Shown here: positions 1-8,441 of the stretch, in pieces
How positions within the stretch are numbered: position 1 is the first letter of the stretch
Layout: each line of letters starts with the position of its first letter
Assembly (NCBI RefSeq): GCF_900091455.1
Contig: NZ_LT607412.1
Coordinates: 5,084,001-5,148,000 of the forward strand
Length of the DNA stretch: 64,000 bases
Direction: 5' to 3'
Source of the DNA: Micromonospora coriariae
GTDB taxonomy: Bacteria > Actinomycetota > Actinomycetes > Mycobacteriales > Micromonosporaceae
The notes under the pieces: model-generated
What the model was told of the DNA's origin: nothing
Databases searched by the model: none
Seen by the model: only the letters and a program-made list of their open reading frames with translations
Made by a program: the position numbers and the translations under genes

Positions 1-684
1 GCGCTGCCCGCGCGCGGTGCCCTGGGCTCACGGCTGCGCGCGCACGTCGACGCCGGCCGGATCCGGCTGCTCACCGGCTTCTGGGTGCACGCACTCACCC
101 CCGCCGACGGGCGGGTGAGTGTCGTCGTGCGGCACGCCGACGGCGGCGACGAGTCCGTCACCGTGGACCGGATCGTCGCGGCCACGGGCTTCCGACCGGA
201 CCACTCGATCACCGCCGAGCTGCGCCTGGACCTCGACCCGATCATGGGCGCCACCCGCGCCCTCGCGCCGCTGATCGACCCGAACGAGCACTCCTGCGGC
301 ACTGTGCCCCCGCACGGCGTGAACGAGCTCGCCCACCCGGAGCCCGGCTACTACGCCGTCGGTATGAAGTCCTACGGCCGGGCGCCGACGTTCCTCATGG
401 CCACCGGCTACGAGCAGGTCCGCTCCGTGGTCGCCGCCCTCGCCGGCGACTGGGCCGCCGCCCGCGACGTCCAGCTCGACCTGCCCGAAACCGGCGTCTG
501 CAACAGCAACCCCGCCGACTCCGGCACCGGCGACAGTTGCTGCGCACCGGCGCCCACCGCCAAGCCCGCAGCGCGCGGACTCGCCACCGGCATCACCGGG
601 GGCCTGCTGTCCACACCCTTGAACCTGGTCACCCTCGACGCCGCCCCCGCCGGCGGTCAGGCCGGCGGCTGCTGCGGCAGCTGA
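1..684 (+). CDS. FAD-dependent oxidoreductase, ArsO-like, C-terminal part
   Basis: The gene enters from the left edge in frame 1, so only about 227 C-terminal residues are visible. The ATGFRPD motif followed by a long segment with YYAVGMKSYGRAPTFLMATG is typical of the NAD(P)/FAD-binding monooxygenase-like flavoproteins found in actinobacterial arsenic-resistance operons. The tail after residue 165 is unusual: it is Gly/Ala/Pro-rich and carries one isolated Cys and then two vicinal pairs, SCCAPA and GGCCGS at the very end. Vicinal cysteines are a known way to bind trivalent arsenic, but that role here is inference. The stop codon overlaps the start of the downstream MFS gene (TGATG), so the two are almost certainly cotranscribed. 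Family confident; arsenic link moderate. Confidence 0.7.
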   Translation, partial: ALPARGALGSRLRAHVDAGRIRLLTGFWVHALTPADGRVSVVVRHADGGDESVTVDRIVAATGFRPDHSITAELRLDLDPIMGATRALAPLIDPNEHSCGTVPPHGVNELAHPEPGYYAVGMKSYGRAPTFLMATGYEQVRSVVAALAGDWAAARDVQLDLPETGVCNSNPADSGTGDSCCAPAPTAKPAARGLATGITGGLLSTPLNLVTLDAAPAGGQAGGCCGS

Positions 685-1952
685 TGCTCACCACCGCGAC
701 GGTGCCCGCCGACCCCACAGTCGGCGGGCACCACGCCCACAGCTGGCGAATCGTCGCCGCCCTGGCCATCACCTCCACCATCGGCTACGGCACCCTCTAC
801 TACGCCTACCCAGTGCTGCTGCGCCCCATGGCCGCCACCCTCGACGCCTCCACCACCGCCGTCACCGGCGCGCTCACCGTCTCCGTCCTCGCGGGCGCCG
901 TCATGGCCATCCCGGTCGGCAGGTGGCTCGACCACCACGGCGGGCGCGCGCTGATGACCGCCGGGTCGATCGCCGCTACCGCTCTGCTCGTGGCCTGGTC
1001 CCAGGTGCAGACCATCGGCCAGCTCTACACCGTCATGATCGGCATCGGCATCACCGGCGCGATGGTGCTCTACGAGCCAGCCTTCGCCGTCATCATCGCC
1101 TGGTTCACCCCCGACCGGCGCGCCACGGCCCTGCTCGCCGTCACCATCGTGGCCGGCTTCGCCAGCACCATTTTCATGCCCCTGACCGGTCTCCTGGCCG
1201 CACACCTCGGCTGGCGCGGCGCACTCCTCGTCCTTGCCGTCATCCACGGGCTGCTCACCGTGCCTCTGCACGCACTCACCATCCGCCGACCCCGCACATC
1301 AACGGCGCCGACACGTGCTGACCCCACACCGCCGGCCCACGCCCAGCGGCGCGCGATCGTCACGGCCGCGATGCGCGACGCCCGATTCTGGATCCTGACC
1401 GCAACGTTCATCGCGCAAGGCGCGGCCACCAGCACCATGACCGTCCACCTCGTCGGCTACCTGATCAGCCGCGGCCACCCCGCCACCTTCGCCGCCACCG
1501 CCACCGGCCTGCTCGGCGTCCTGTCGGTCACCGGCCGACTCGTCCTCACCGCCGCCCGCCGACACCTACGCGTCACCACGATCGTGGCCGCCGTCTTCAC
1601 CACCCAGGCCGCCGCCGTCCTCACCATGCCCCTACTCGCCGACACCCGCGCCGGCGCTGTCATCACCGTCGTCGGCTTCGGACTCGGCTTCGGCATCACC
1701 AGCCTCGCCACCCCAGCCCTGCTCGCCGACCGCTACGGCACCACCGCCTACGCCACCATCGCCGGACGCCTCGCCGCCCCCGTCACCATCGCCAAAGCCA
1801 CCGCACCCCTGGCAGCCGCCGTTCTCCTGCACACCGCTGGCGGATACACACCGCTGCTCACCGCCGTCGCCACCTGCTGCGCACTCGCCGCGATCGGTAT
1901 GACCACGCGAGCGAGAACACCTGCGCCGCAACCCTTCACCGCCCAGAGTTGA
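684..1952 (+). CDS. MFS transporter
   Basis: This 422-residue membrane protein has about 12 hydrophobic segments. After TM2 it shows the MFS loop signature GRWLDHHGGR (residues ~80-89), the equivalent of the classic GxLaDrxGrr. A polar central linker (about residues 200-230, rich in Thr/Pro/Arg) separates the two six-helix halves. I place the start at the ATG that overlaps the stop of the flavoprotein gene. A longer reading from 537 would simply be an out-of-frame overlap with that gene. Being translationally coupled to the ArsO-like flavoprotein suggests that it exports the product or substrate of that enzyme, possibly an arsenical. Substrate is not readable from the sequence. Confidence 0.85.
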   Translation: MLTTATVPADPTVGGHHAHSWRIVAALAITSTIGYGTLYYAYPVLLRPMAATLDASTTAVTGALTVSVLAGAVMAIPVGRWLDHHGGRALMTAGSIAATALLVAWSQVQTIGQLYTVMIGIGITGAMVLYEPAFAVIIAWFTPDRRATALLAVTIVAGFASTIFMPLTGLLAAHLGWRGALLVLAVIHGLLTVPLHALTIRRPRTSTAPTRADPTPPAHAQRRAIVTAAMRDARFWILTATFIAQGAATSTMTVHLVGYLISRGHPATFAATATGLLGVLSVTGRLVLTAARRHLRVTTIVAAVFTTQAAAVLTMPLLADTRAGAVITVVGFGLGFGITSLATPALLADRYGTTAYATIAGRLAAPVTIAKATAPLAAAVLLHTAGGYTPLLTAVATCCALAAIGMTTRARTPAPQPFTAQS

Positions 1953-2039
1953 GGCGATCAACCAAGTCGCGCCCGGTCTGAACCGCTGCACGGTCACACG
2001 GGCGTCGGGTCCGACAACTCGCTCACATTTGTCCTCGGA

Positions 2040-2249
2040 GCCTCGCCCCTGCGGCTCGCAGCAATCGGGATGGTGTCGGTACACCCGCAGATCACGTCCG
2101 TGACGGAGTGCTACCTCGGACGTGACCTCGTACAGGCACGCCTGCCACACGACGTTCTCCCCGCCGCAGCGGACCACCTGGCCGTCACCCGGCCCGCCGC
2201 GCAGCAACACGTCCGGGACTGTGGATCTAACGGTGTGGGAGTGAAGCAA
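2040..2249 (-). pseudogene. Fragment of a small conserved hypothetical protein
   Basis: About 70 codons on the minus strand have good actinobacterial codon bias and a protein-like composition (LLRGGPGDGQVV, then VVWQACLYEVTSEVALRHGR and VYRHHPDCC). The reading continues without a stop into the antisense of the MFS gene, where codon quality collapses, so the natural C-terminus appears to be lost. I do not recognise the family. It sits in the decayed 2-7 kb stretch with other truncated genes. Confidence 0.35.
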
Positions 2250-2388
2250 ATTGGGTGCAGGCCGCCGAAGTGGTCACCCTCCCGAAGCGTTCAGCCGATC
2301 CCGCACGAGCCGAGCTGCTGAGCACCGCGGCGCTGCCCGAGCACGGGGACCTCGCCCACCGGGGAGGGGGGAGTCCGGCGGCCCTGGG

Positions 2389-2733
2389 TCGGCGGGAGCG
2401 CTGCTGGTGGCGCTGCTCGGCCTGGTGGCGATCCCACCCACCGCCGTGTTCGTCGGCAAGCTCACGACGGCCACCGCCGCGTGGGATGGAGGTTATGCCT
2501 GGCTTGCGGTCGTCGGCTTCCTGAACACGTTGGTCAGCCTGTTCTACTACCTGCGCTGGATCGTCCCGACCTGCCGCGACCTCGCGCTCGCATCGCCGAA
2601 CAGGGACCACCCCCGTCGTATGACACGCCGGGTAGGCGATGGTCGGCGAGGGGTGCGGCGGCGGCTGGCCGCCCTCAGCCTCGCGGTGGGTGTCGCCGCA
2701 CGCCTGCTGCGGAGCGTGGCGGCATCGCCGTAG
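2389..2733 (+). pseudogene. NuoN-like (NADH-quinone oxidoreductase subunit N / Mrp antiporter) C-terminal fragment
   Basis: The reading frame contains LLGLVAIPPTAVFVGKL, then WDGGYAWLAVVGFLNTLVS and LFYYLRWI. These are the last conserved transmembrane elements of the proton-translocating NuoL/M/N family, best matching subunit N. About 115 residues remain and the rest of the roughly 480-residue protein is missing, with no start codon or other nuo genes nearby. It is a dead remnant, probably left by a rearrangement. Confidence 0.65.
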
Positions 2734-3094
2734 GCACCGAACAGGCCCCTCCGGTGAACGTGAACGGCGTCGGCAACCCCTGCGACTAGACGTGGGATGC
2801 GGGGATCAAATAGGGGCGAATTCGCCGATCTGCTATCGGCATTCTCGCGAACGGCTGAACCCGATATCACCTGAAAGGTTGAGCTAGCCGATCATCAGGC
2901 AGCGCCTGGCTTGCTGCGTCGTTCCTGCCTTGCCCTGCGGTGAGCGCAGGAAATGACCGGTTCGCCCGGACGGCGAGGGTTCACCCCGTGGCCGCCGGAG
3001 TGGCCCTGAGGCTCCCGTTGCCGAGGGGCAAAGTGTGGCCATCGCCACATGATCACCGTGTGTAACTGCCGTAGCCCCTGCTTAGCCTCGTCCA
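2734..3094 (+). other. Intergenic stretch, no gene seen
   Basis: No convincing reading frame or RNA gene is visible. Around 2800-2890 the DNA is noticeably more AT-rich than its surroundings (for example GGGATCAAATAGGGGCGAAT). The right end carries the putative promoter of the gene at 3095. I looked for a c-di-AMP riboswitch, common before wall hydrolases in Actinobacteria, and did not find its conserved core. Confidence 0.4.
3083..3088 (+). promoter_or_regulatory. Putative -10 hexamer of a leaderless transcript
   Basis: TAGCCT ends 6 nt before the ATG at 3095 and there is no Shine-Dalgarno sequence. This fits the TANNNT-N6/7-start pattern seen at about a dozen other genes here. Confidence 0.5.
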
Positions 3095-4021
3095 ATGCGT
3101 AACGACGGCAACCTCGATGACCACCACGGCCTCGGCGGACCGGCTGACCGATCGGACGATGTCACCCCAACCAATTGGGCAGTCAGCGGATTCAAGTACC
3201 GCTTCTCCAACGCCCTGTCCCGGCTTGCGGGCCTCGGGGGTCTCGATAACCAGGCCGCCGACCGGCGGCGCCGGAACCGGATGACGATCATCAGCGGTGC
3301 GGCCTGCTGCCTCGGCCTGGTCGGCTTCAGCCTGATTCCCGCGAACCCCGCCGGTCAGTCACCGACCCCCGACCAACGCGCCGAGATCGCCCAGCGCGCG
3401 GAAGCCGACGCCGCCTCCCGCGGAAAGGCCCGCGAGTCCGTCGCCCCGGTCACCGAAAGCCCCGCCCCCTCAAGCTCCCCGTCGCCGACGGCAGAGCCCA
3501 CCCCCTCGACCAAGCCCACCCCCTCGACCAAGCCCACCCGCTCGGCCAAGGCGACCGCGAAGCCCAAGCCGAAGCCGAAGCGGATCACCCCGGTCGCTGG
3601 GCTGGATCAGGCCCAGATGGACAACGCGACGGCGATCGTCCGCGCCGGGCAGAAGATGGACGTCCCCCGCCGGGCCCTCGTCATCGCGGTGGCCACGGCG
3701 ATGCAGGAGAGCAACCTGTACAACTACGCCAGCGGCGTGCTGCCGGAGTCGCAGAACTACCCGCACCAGGCCATCGGCTGGGACCACGACTCCGTCGGGC
3801 TCTTCCAGCAACGGCCCAGCACCGGCTGGGGCGCTGTTCCGGACTTGATGAAGCCCGAGTACGCCACTCAGCAGTTCCTCACCGCCCTGTTGGAGGTCCC
3901 CGGCTGGCAGGACCTTCCGCTGACCGTCGCCGCGCAGACTGTGCAGGTGTCGGCGTTCGGATGGCTGTACGCCCAGCACGAGTGGCGGGCCACCGAGGTC
4001 GTGGACGCCGTCGTCTCCTGA
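3095..4021 (+). CDS. Secreted/membrane-anchored lysozyme-like (transglycosylase-fold) protein
   Basis: This 308-residue protein has a cytoplasmic N-terminal stretch, one hydrophobic segment (about residues 70-87), a Thr/Ser/Pro/Lys linker with a tandem TPSTKP repeat followed by KPKPKPKR, and a C-terminal globular domain from about residue 170. That domain has the pattern VIAVATAMQESNL ... HDSVGLFQQRPS.GWG ... QTVQVSAF, typical of the lysozyme-like domain of actinobacterial peptidoglycan-cleaving proteins. The glutamate in MQES is the likely catalytic acid. It probably acts on peptidoglycan outside the membrane. It stands alone, flanked by gene fragments. The start is supported by the -10-like hexamer 6 nt upstream; an alternative downstream start would remove the basic N-terminal stretch. 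Confidence 0.75.
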   Translation: MRNDGNLDDHHGLGGPADRSDDVTPTNWAVSGFKYRFSNALSRLAGLGGLDNQAADRRRRNRMTIISGAACCLGLVGFSLIPANPAGQSPTPDQRAEIAQRAEADAASRGKARESVAPVTESPAPSSSPSPTAEPTPSTKPTPSTKPTRSAKATAKPKPKPKRITPVAGLDQAQMDNATAIVRAGQKMDVPRRALVIAVATAMQESNLYNYASGVLPESQNYPHQAIGWDHDSVGLFQQRPSTGWGAVPDLMKPEYATQQFLTALLEVPGWQDLPLTVAAQTVQVSAFGWLYAQHEWRATEVVDAVVS

Positions 4022-4111
4022 CGGCCGCTCCCGAGCGGCTCCCTCCAGTGCCACTCGGGCACCGCTTTGGCGAAAGGCGCCTGGACTGTCGATAGGGACC
4101 GTCGAGGCAGC

Positions 4112-4370
4112 CTCCGTCCCGGTAGCCGAGGGTGGCCATCATGCCGGGCTCGGCGTGGTAGGCGTTGTGGCAGTGGGCCATCCCGCGGCCCGGGTTATCA
4201 GCGTCGAATTCGACGGTGACCGTCCGGCCGGGAACGACGATGACAGCGTCCTTGCGGACGCCGCCACCGGCCACGGCAAAGGTGTGCCCGTGCAGGTGCA
4301 TCGGGTGAAACATTTGGCTGCGGCTGACGAACTCCAGCCGGACCCTCACGGAGCCCCGCCCGCAGTGACG
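4112..4370 (-). pseudogene. Multicopper oxidase C-terminal fragment
   Basis: About 85 residues on the minus strand contain both C-terminal copper-binding motifs of multicopper oxidases: HPMHLHGHTFAV (type 2/3 ligands) and HCHNAYHAEPGMM (HCHxxxHxxxGM, type 1 and trinuclear ligands). The N-terminal cupredoxin domains and a start codon are absent, so this is a truncated remnant of a bilirubin-oxidase/CueO-type enzyme. Confidence 0.75.
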
Positions 4371-4532
4371 CGGCGTACCGCTTAAGGGAGTGGCATGAGG
4401 CCGACGGCTGCACGAGCTGCACTCGGCGGTGCTCACGGAGCTGTGGGTCCGCGCGGTTTAAGCTGCGCGTGTCGACGTCGGCTGAAGATTCACTCCTCCG
4501 TGCTCCACATTGCCGGACTGTGCTTTGCCCGA

Positions 4533-5588
4533 CTACTGGGCGGGGCTCGCGGCGAGTCCGGTGCAGGCGTGAAGGCCCGCGTACTTCTGGCGGATCCGGG
4601 CCGTGTCCTCGCCGTCGGCGAGTTCGGGTCGACCGGTGCGTCGGGAGATCGTCGCGGGTACCAGTTCCGTCTTCGAGATCGCCGAGGCGGCGAGGGTCAC
4701 CCGCAGCACCCCCGTGTCGTTGCTGTACGCGTCGTCGCGCCACCAAAGAAAGTTGCCGAGTCCGTACTGGACGAAGGTCTTGCCGAGCCACCCGTCGCCG
4801 AGCAGTAGGTGGGCGTGGGTGCCGACCACGATCGAGGCACCCGCCTCGGCCATCTTGTCAGCGAACGCGCGAGCCTCGGCGGGTGGACACGCCTTGCCCT
4901 CGGTGCCCCAGTGGACGTAGACGACGACCACGCTGGCCTGGCGCCGGGCGGCGCGCACCGCCGCGACGGCGCGCGGCAGGTCCCGGGTCAGCGCGATGCC
5001 GGCCCGGGTGTCGGTGGCTTTCCACTCCGACCACAGCTCGGAGACCTGGCTGAAGCCGAGGACAGCAATTCTGGTACCGCGTATCTCGGTGATCCACGGC
5101 CTGTACGCCGCCGCCGCGTCGGCGCCCGCCCCGACGGCCGGCAACCCGACGGTCCTGGCTGCGTCCACGGTGTCGGCCAGCCCCGTCCGCCCGTAGTCCA
5201 ACGCGTGGTTGTTCGCGATCGACACGACGTCGATGCCGGCGGCCTTTACTGCGTCATACGCGCCTGCTGGCGCCTGGAAATGGAACTCCTTCGGCTCGGG
5301 AGCGCCGCGTGTGGTGACCGCCGTTTCCAGGTTGACCATCGCCAGGTCTGCGGCCGGCAGGGTCGACGAGATCGACCCGAACGCGGTCGCCGGGTCGCCC
5401 AACAGGTCGGCCGTACGGCCGGCGAAGTGCACGTCGCCCGCGAAGGCCAAGGTGATTTCGGCGGGGGGCGACGGGAAGCCTGCAGGGGCGGAGCGGGTGG
5501 GCACACCGGCCGGCGGCGTCCGGGCGGCATCGCACGCCGTAACAGTCAGGGTCGCCGCCAGCGCGACGAAGGAACGTGCCCATTTCAC
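4533..5588 (-). CDS. CapA-family (PGA_cap) metallophosphatase-like lipoprotein
   Basis: This 351-residue protein starts with a lipoprotein signal: a short hydrophobic segment and lipobox TVTAC with Cys19. The mature part is a calcineurin-like phosphoesterase of the PgsA/CapA type, with GDVHF (Asp52, His54), NLETAV, the SIANNHALDYG block, VYVHWGTE and VGTHAHLLLG. In Bacillus such proteins take part in poly-gamma-glutamate capsule export; in actinobacteria the substrate is usually unknown. No other capsule gene is nearby. The GTG start lies 7 nt after a TACGCT hexamer, suggesting a leaderless message. Confidence 0.85.
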   Translation of the reverse strand: MKWARSFVALAATLTVTACDAARTPPAGVPTRSAPAGFPSPPAEITLAFAGDVHFAGRTADLLGDPATAFGSISSTLPAADLAMVNLETAVTTRGAPEPKEFHFQAPAGAYDAVKAAGIDVVSIANNHALDYGRTGLADTVDAARTVGLPAVGAGADAAAAYRPWITEIRGTRIAVLGFSQVSELWSEWKATDTRAGIALTRDLPRAVAAVRAARRQASVVVVYVHWGTEGKACPPAEARAFADKMAEAGASIVVGTHAHLLLGDGWLGKTFVQYGLGNFLWWRDDAYSNDTGVLRVTLAASAISKTELVPATISRRTGRPELADGEDTARIRQKYAGLHACTGLAASPAQ

Positions 5589-5595
5589 TCAGCGC

Positions 5596-5601
5596 AGCGT
5601 A
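5596..5601 (-). promoter_or_regulatory. Putative -10 hexamer, CapA-like gene
   Basis: On the minus strand TACGCT lies 7 nt before the GTG start at 5588, the same TANNNT spacing as other starts in this window. No Shine-Dalgarno is present. Confidence 0.45.
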
Positions 5602-5713
5602 CGGAAACCCGCCAGACCCTGAGCCTACTTGGCCAGAATTGCCCTCGGCCTGACCTGCGTGATGTCGGGGCCGAGATGGCAAGGTAGAAAAAATCTGGAC
5701 GACAGTCCCTGGC

Positions 5714-5735
5714 GGCACCCGAGCTCTCGGGTGCC
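5714..5735. terminator. Hairpin, 10-bp perfect stem
   Basis: GGCACCCGAG and CTCGGGTGCC form a perfect 10-bp inverted repeat around only two bases (realistically a shorter stem with a 4-nt loop). It separates the CapA-like gene promoter from the IS110 remnant. No T-run follows. It may be a terminator or an old insertion-sequence structure. Confidence 0.45.
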
Positions 5736-5759
5736 GGCCAGCGGCAGATCCAGTCATGG

Positions 5760-5996
5760 GCGGCGGCTGACCCGGCCCTGCCGGGGCAGCACGCCGGCAT
5801 ACGTGTGAACCGGCTCAGGGGCATGCGACGTAGCGACGACGAGCTTGCGGCGGCCGGCCTTGCGTAGCCCGGCCGGGCCGCCGCAGCGCGACAGCAGCTC
5901 CAGCACGGCCTTGTGCTGCACCTTCGGGCCGAGCACGGTCCATCCGCCGAGCGGCGCTCCGCGTGGTCCGGCGAACAGCGCGACGGCCGCACCACG
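5760..5996 (-). pseudogene. IS110-family transposase fragment
   Basis: The minus strand encodes VALFAGPRGAPLGG, TVLGPKVQHKAVLELL, CGGPAGLRKAGRRKL and a following ATSHAP. These are the middle of actinobacterial IS110 (DEDD) transposases. Both the N-terminal DEDD core and the C-terminal transposase_20 part are missing. An unrelated piece, EEASKLKVRPEPRIGRANW, is fused in frame upstream and ends at a TGA near 6070, so this is a junk mosaic. Confidence 0.7.
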
Positions 5997-6086
5997 ACAG
6001 CGCCAATTGGCGCGGCCGATCCGGGGCTCTGGCCGGACCTTCAGCTTGCTGGCCTCCTCGGTTGCGCCAAGCGGTCACCCGTGCAG

Positions 6087-6476
6087 CTAGGCTGGTGCAA
6101 GCATCAGAGTCGTGCCGAGCGTCATCGGCGGTGGGGCAATGAATCGTGTCGCCCCTCGGACACGAACCATTACCCCACGGTGCGCGCTGAGATCGATTGC
6201 AGCGCGCACCGTTTGCGTTTCAGGCTGGTAGTTCAGCCGGAGACCGAGTTGCCGGTAGACCTCGGCCTTGTCGGCGGGATCGGCGTCGCGGAGCACGGTG
6301 GTGATGTCGCCGAGCGCGGTCACCAGGGCCGTGATCTCTGCTCGGCTCGTCCGGCGCGGGGTGGCACCCGCAATGGCGCGGAGGACCACGAGGAGGACCG
6401 TCAGTTCCCGCGTACCCCGATCTGGTGTGACGCCAAGCTCGACGGCGCTGGTCGCTGCCGACGCCGCAATGACCAC
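6087..6476 (-). pseudogene. Serine recombinase C-terminal fragment
   Basis: The minus strand carries about 90 recognisable residues ending in a natural stop: LGDITTVLRDADPADKAEVY then QLGLRLNYQPETQTVRAAID and LSAHRGV. This matches the coiled-coil/C-terminal portion of large serine recombinases of actinobacterial mobile elements. The resolvase catalytic domain and recombinase domain are absent, and the first ~38 residues look like random sequence. It is a remnant of an integrated element. Confidence 0.65.
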
Positions 6477-6515
6477 GACGGCCCGTGCGGAACCACGGCG
6501 GAGTAGCCGCCGTGC

Positions 6516-6900
6516 ATGCCCGACCCCTTGATCGACGGTCTGCTGGCCAGCTTCACGGCTCCCCAGCCGTACACGATGGAGGCTGTCGCCGACGCTCCCC
6601 GCGCACCCGCGTGCACGTGGTCCCCGACGGGGGCAGGTGATCTACGTCAGCCGGACCGGAAACCTCCGCAACCGCCTCCGGCAGCACCTGACCGGTAACC
6701 GCGCGTCGTCGGTGTTGCACGAGCAGCTCGTCCAGCTCCTCGACGAGCAGGGCGCGGTGGCGACAGCGCAGGACATCGCCGACTGGCTGGGTCGCTGCGA
6801 GGTCCGCTGGCAGGAGACCGACAACTCGGAGGGTGCGAAGGAGGCCCTGGTCCTGGCCCTCAATCCCCGCTTCAACCGGCAGGTGCCGAAGGCGCGCTGA
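6516..6900 (+). pseudogene. GIY-YIG-type nuclease-like gene with two frameshifts
   Basis: The product can be followed from the ATG at 6516 in three frames: PLIDGLLASF...YTMEAVADAPRAP, then VHVVPDG, then GQVIYVSRTGNLRNRLRQHL and on to NPRFNRQVPKAR. The YVSRTGNLRNRLRQHL element matches the GIY-YIG fold pattern (Y-V-G-x-T-x-N-L-R-x-R). Each junction is explained by loss of one base: near 6609-6610 (gc where ggc is expected) and near 6630-6633 (a G run). The 3' part alone could start at the GTG at 6637 but would lack the first strand. Either a true pseudogene or two sequencing errors in G/C runs. Confidence 0.55.
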
Positions 6901-7085
6901 TGAAACGCGCGGAGCTGGGAGGAGGCCGAGGCGTGCGGAGGCTCGTGCGCCCCATCGTCCACCGCGGGTGGACGGGACCTAGATCAAGAGCGGGGCGGGC
7001 GGTGGGGTACAACGCCAGTGGCGAGCCCGGTACTAGGATCTCGCCTGGCCGTCGGTACCGCGGCTGGCCGACACGGGGAGGTGTC

Positions 7086-8441
7086 ATGCGACGTCGTCAA
7101 CTGCTGGCGTCCGGGGTAACTGCGGCCATCGGGCTCAGTGCCGGGGAGCTACTGAGAGCAGCGCCGGCCGCCGCCGCGGCGGCCCCGCTGAGGAGCGTCG
7201 GCGTCCAGCTGCCGGTGGACGACCTGCGCGCGATCGAGCTCGACGAGGCGCGCGGCCGCCTCTACCTCGCACAGGGGGTCGGTGGCGGACTGCCGCTGGT
7301 GGTGACCGACCTCGACGGTCGGCTGCTGTCCCGGATCACCGCCGTCGCTGACATCTCCGACCTCGTCCTCAGCGACGACGGACGCATCCTGTACGCGGCC
7401 CAGGGCTTCAACCGGATCATCGCGTTGGACGCCGCCACGCTCACCATCATCGCCAGCTATCCCGCACCCGTCGGCGCCCACCTGTACACGGTCGAACCGA
7501 CCGGCGAGAAGGTCATCGGCGGGTTCATCGACGCCGGTATCGGCTCCGGCGGTCTGCTGATCTGGTCCGCGCCCGGAATCCCGCCAGTGGTCTACACCGA
7601 AGGCCCCAACTACCACCCGATCATCGACGCCAGCCCCGGCGCGCCCGGTCTCCTCGTCGCCGGCGACACCGGGTATTCGCCCGTCACCACGTACGTCATC
7701 GACGTCTCCGGCGACCGCCCGACGATCATCGCCCGGCGGGACAACACCGGCAGCAACCTCATCGACTACGCCGTGAGCCCGGACGGCACCGAGGTGGTGG
7801 AGACGGTCGGCCACCCGTACGAGCACCACTCGTACCGGCTGCCGGATCTCGCCGACGCCACCGTCTATCCGAGCGGCGTCTATCCGCAGGACGCCGCCTG
7901 GTCCGGGGACGGCTCGACCGTCGCCATCGGCCGCGCCTCGACCTCCTCCGGTGACGCGGACGTCTACCTCTACGGCAAGGGCAGCACTGTCCCGACGTAC
8001 GCCGTCGACTTCCGCAGCGGCGACAGTCTCTGGGAGGGCACGCTGCTGGTCAACCGGGACGGCACCCGCGCCTGGGCGGTCACCTCGACCGACCCCTACC
8101 AGGAAACCCAGCTGCTGCACTCCTTCGGGCCGGCGCACCCGCCGAAGCCGCCGGTCACCGATCTGGCCGTCACCGCCCAGGTCGGGACCGGCAAGGAGAA
8201 GCAGACCGCGCAGCTCACCGTGACCTGGAGCTCGCCCATCGGTGACGACAATTACTGGTGGATCACCGCGTCGACCAACGGCGGGGCGGAGCGGGAGTTC
8301 TGGCGCAGCAAGCTGGACGTCAGCGGCAAATACACCCTCACCTACTCGCTGCCTCGCGGCACCACCACCTTCACGGTCCGGTACCGCGACTACTACGAGT
8401 TCTATCCTGACGGCTACGCAACCGCGACGCTGCAGCGATGA
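7086..8441 (+). CDS. Secreted beta-propeller (YVTN/WD40-like) protein with Tat signal
   Basis: This 451-residue protein opens with a twin-arginine signal, RRRQLLASGVTAAIGLSAG, then an Ala-rich cleavage region. The next ~330 residues have the repeating pattern DDLRAIELDEARGRLYLAQG ... ISDLVLSDDGRILYAAQG ... IIALDAATLTIIASYP, typical of YVTN-type seven-bladed propellers. The last ~100 residues look like a beta-sandwich (LTVTWSSPIGDD ... FTVRYRDYYEF). I chose the ATG at 7086, preceded by GGGGAGG 4-5 nt upstream; a frame open from 6900 has no signal peptide. It overlaps the next gene by 4 nt (ATGA). Probably an exported binding or scaffold protein; ligand unknown. The protein at 29560-31215 has a similar plan. 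Confidence 0.8.
   Translation: MRRRQLLASGVTAAIGLSAGELLRAAPAAAAAAPLRSVGVQLPVDDLRAIELDEARGRLYLAQGVGGGLPLVVTDLDGRLLSRITAVADISDLVLSDDGRILYAAQGFNRIIALDAATLTIIASYPAPVGAHLYTVEPTGEKVIGGFIDAGIGSGGLLIWSAPGIPPVVYTEGPNYHPIIDASPGAPGLLVAGDTGYSPVTTYVIDVSGDRPTIIARRDNTGSNLIDYAVSPDGTEVVETVGHPYEHHSYRLPDLADATVYPSGVYPQDAAWSGDGSTVAIGRASTSSGDADVYLYGKGSTVPTYAVDFRSGDSLWEGTLLVNRDGTRAWAVTSTDPYQETQLLHSFGPAHPPKPPVTDLAVTAQVGTGKEKQTAQLTVTWSSPIGDDNYWWITASTNGGAEREFWRSKLDVSGKYTLTYSLPRGTTTFTVRYRDYYEFYPDGYATATLQR

Noticed and set aside
2890..3094. c-di-AMP riboswitch upstream of the lysozyme-like gene
   Set aside because: Such riboswitches precede wall hydrolases in Actinobacteria, but I could not find the conserved core in this segment.
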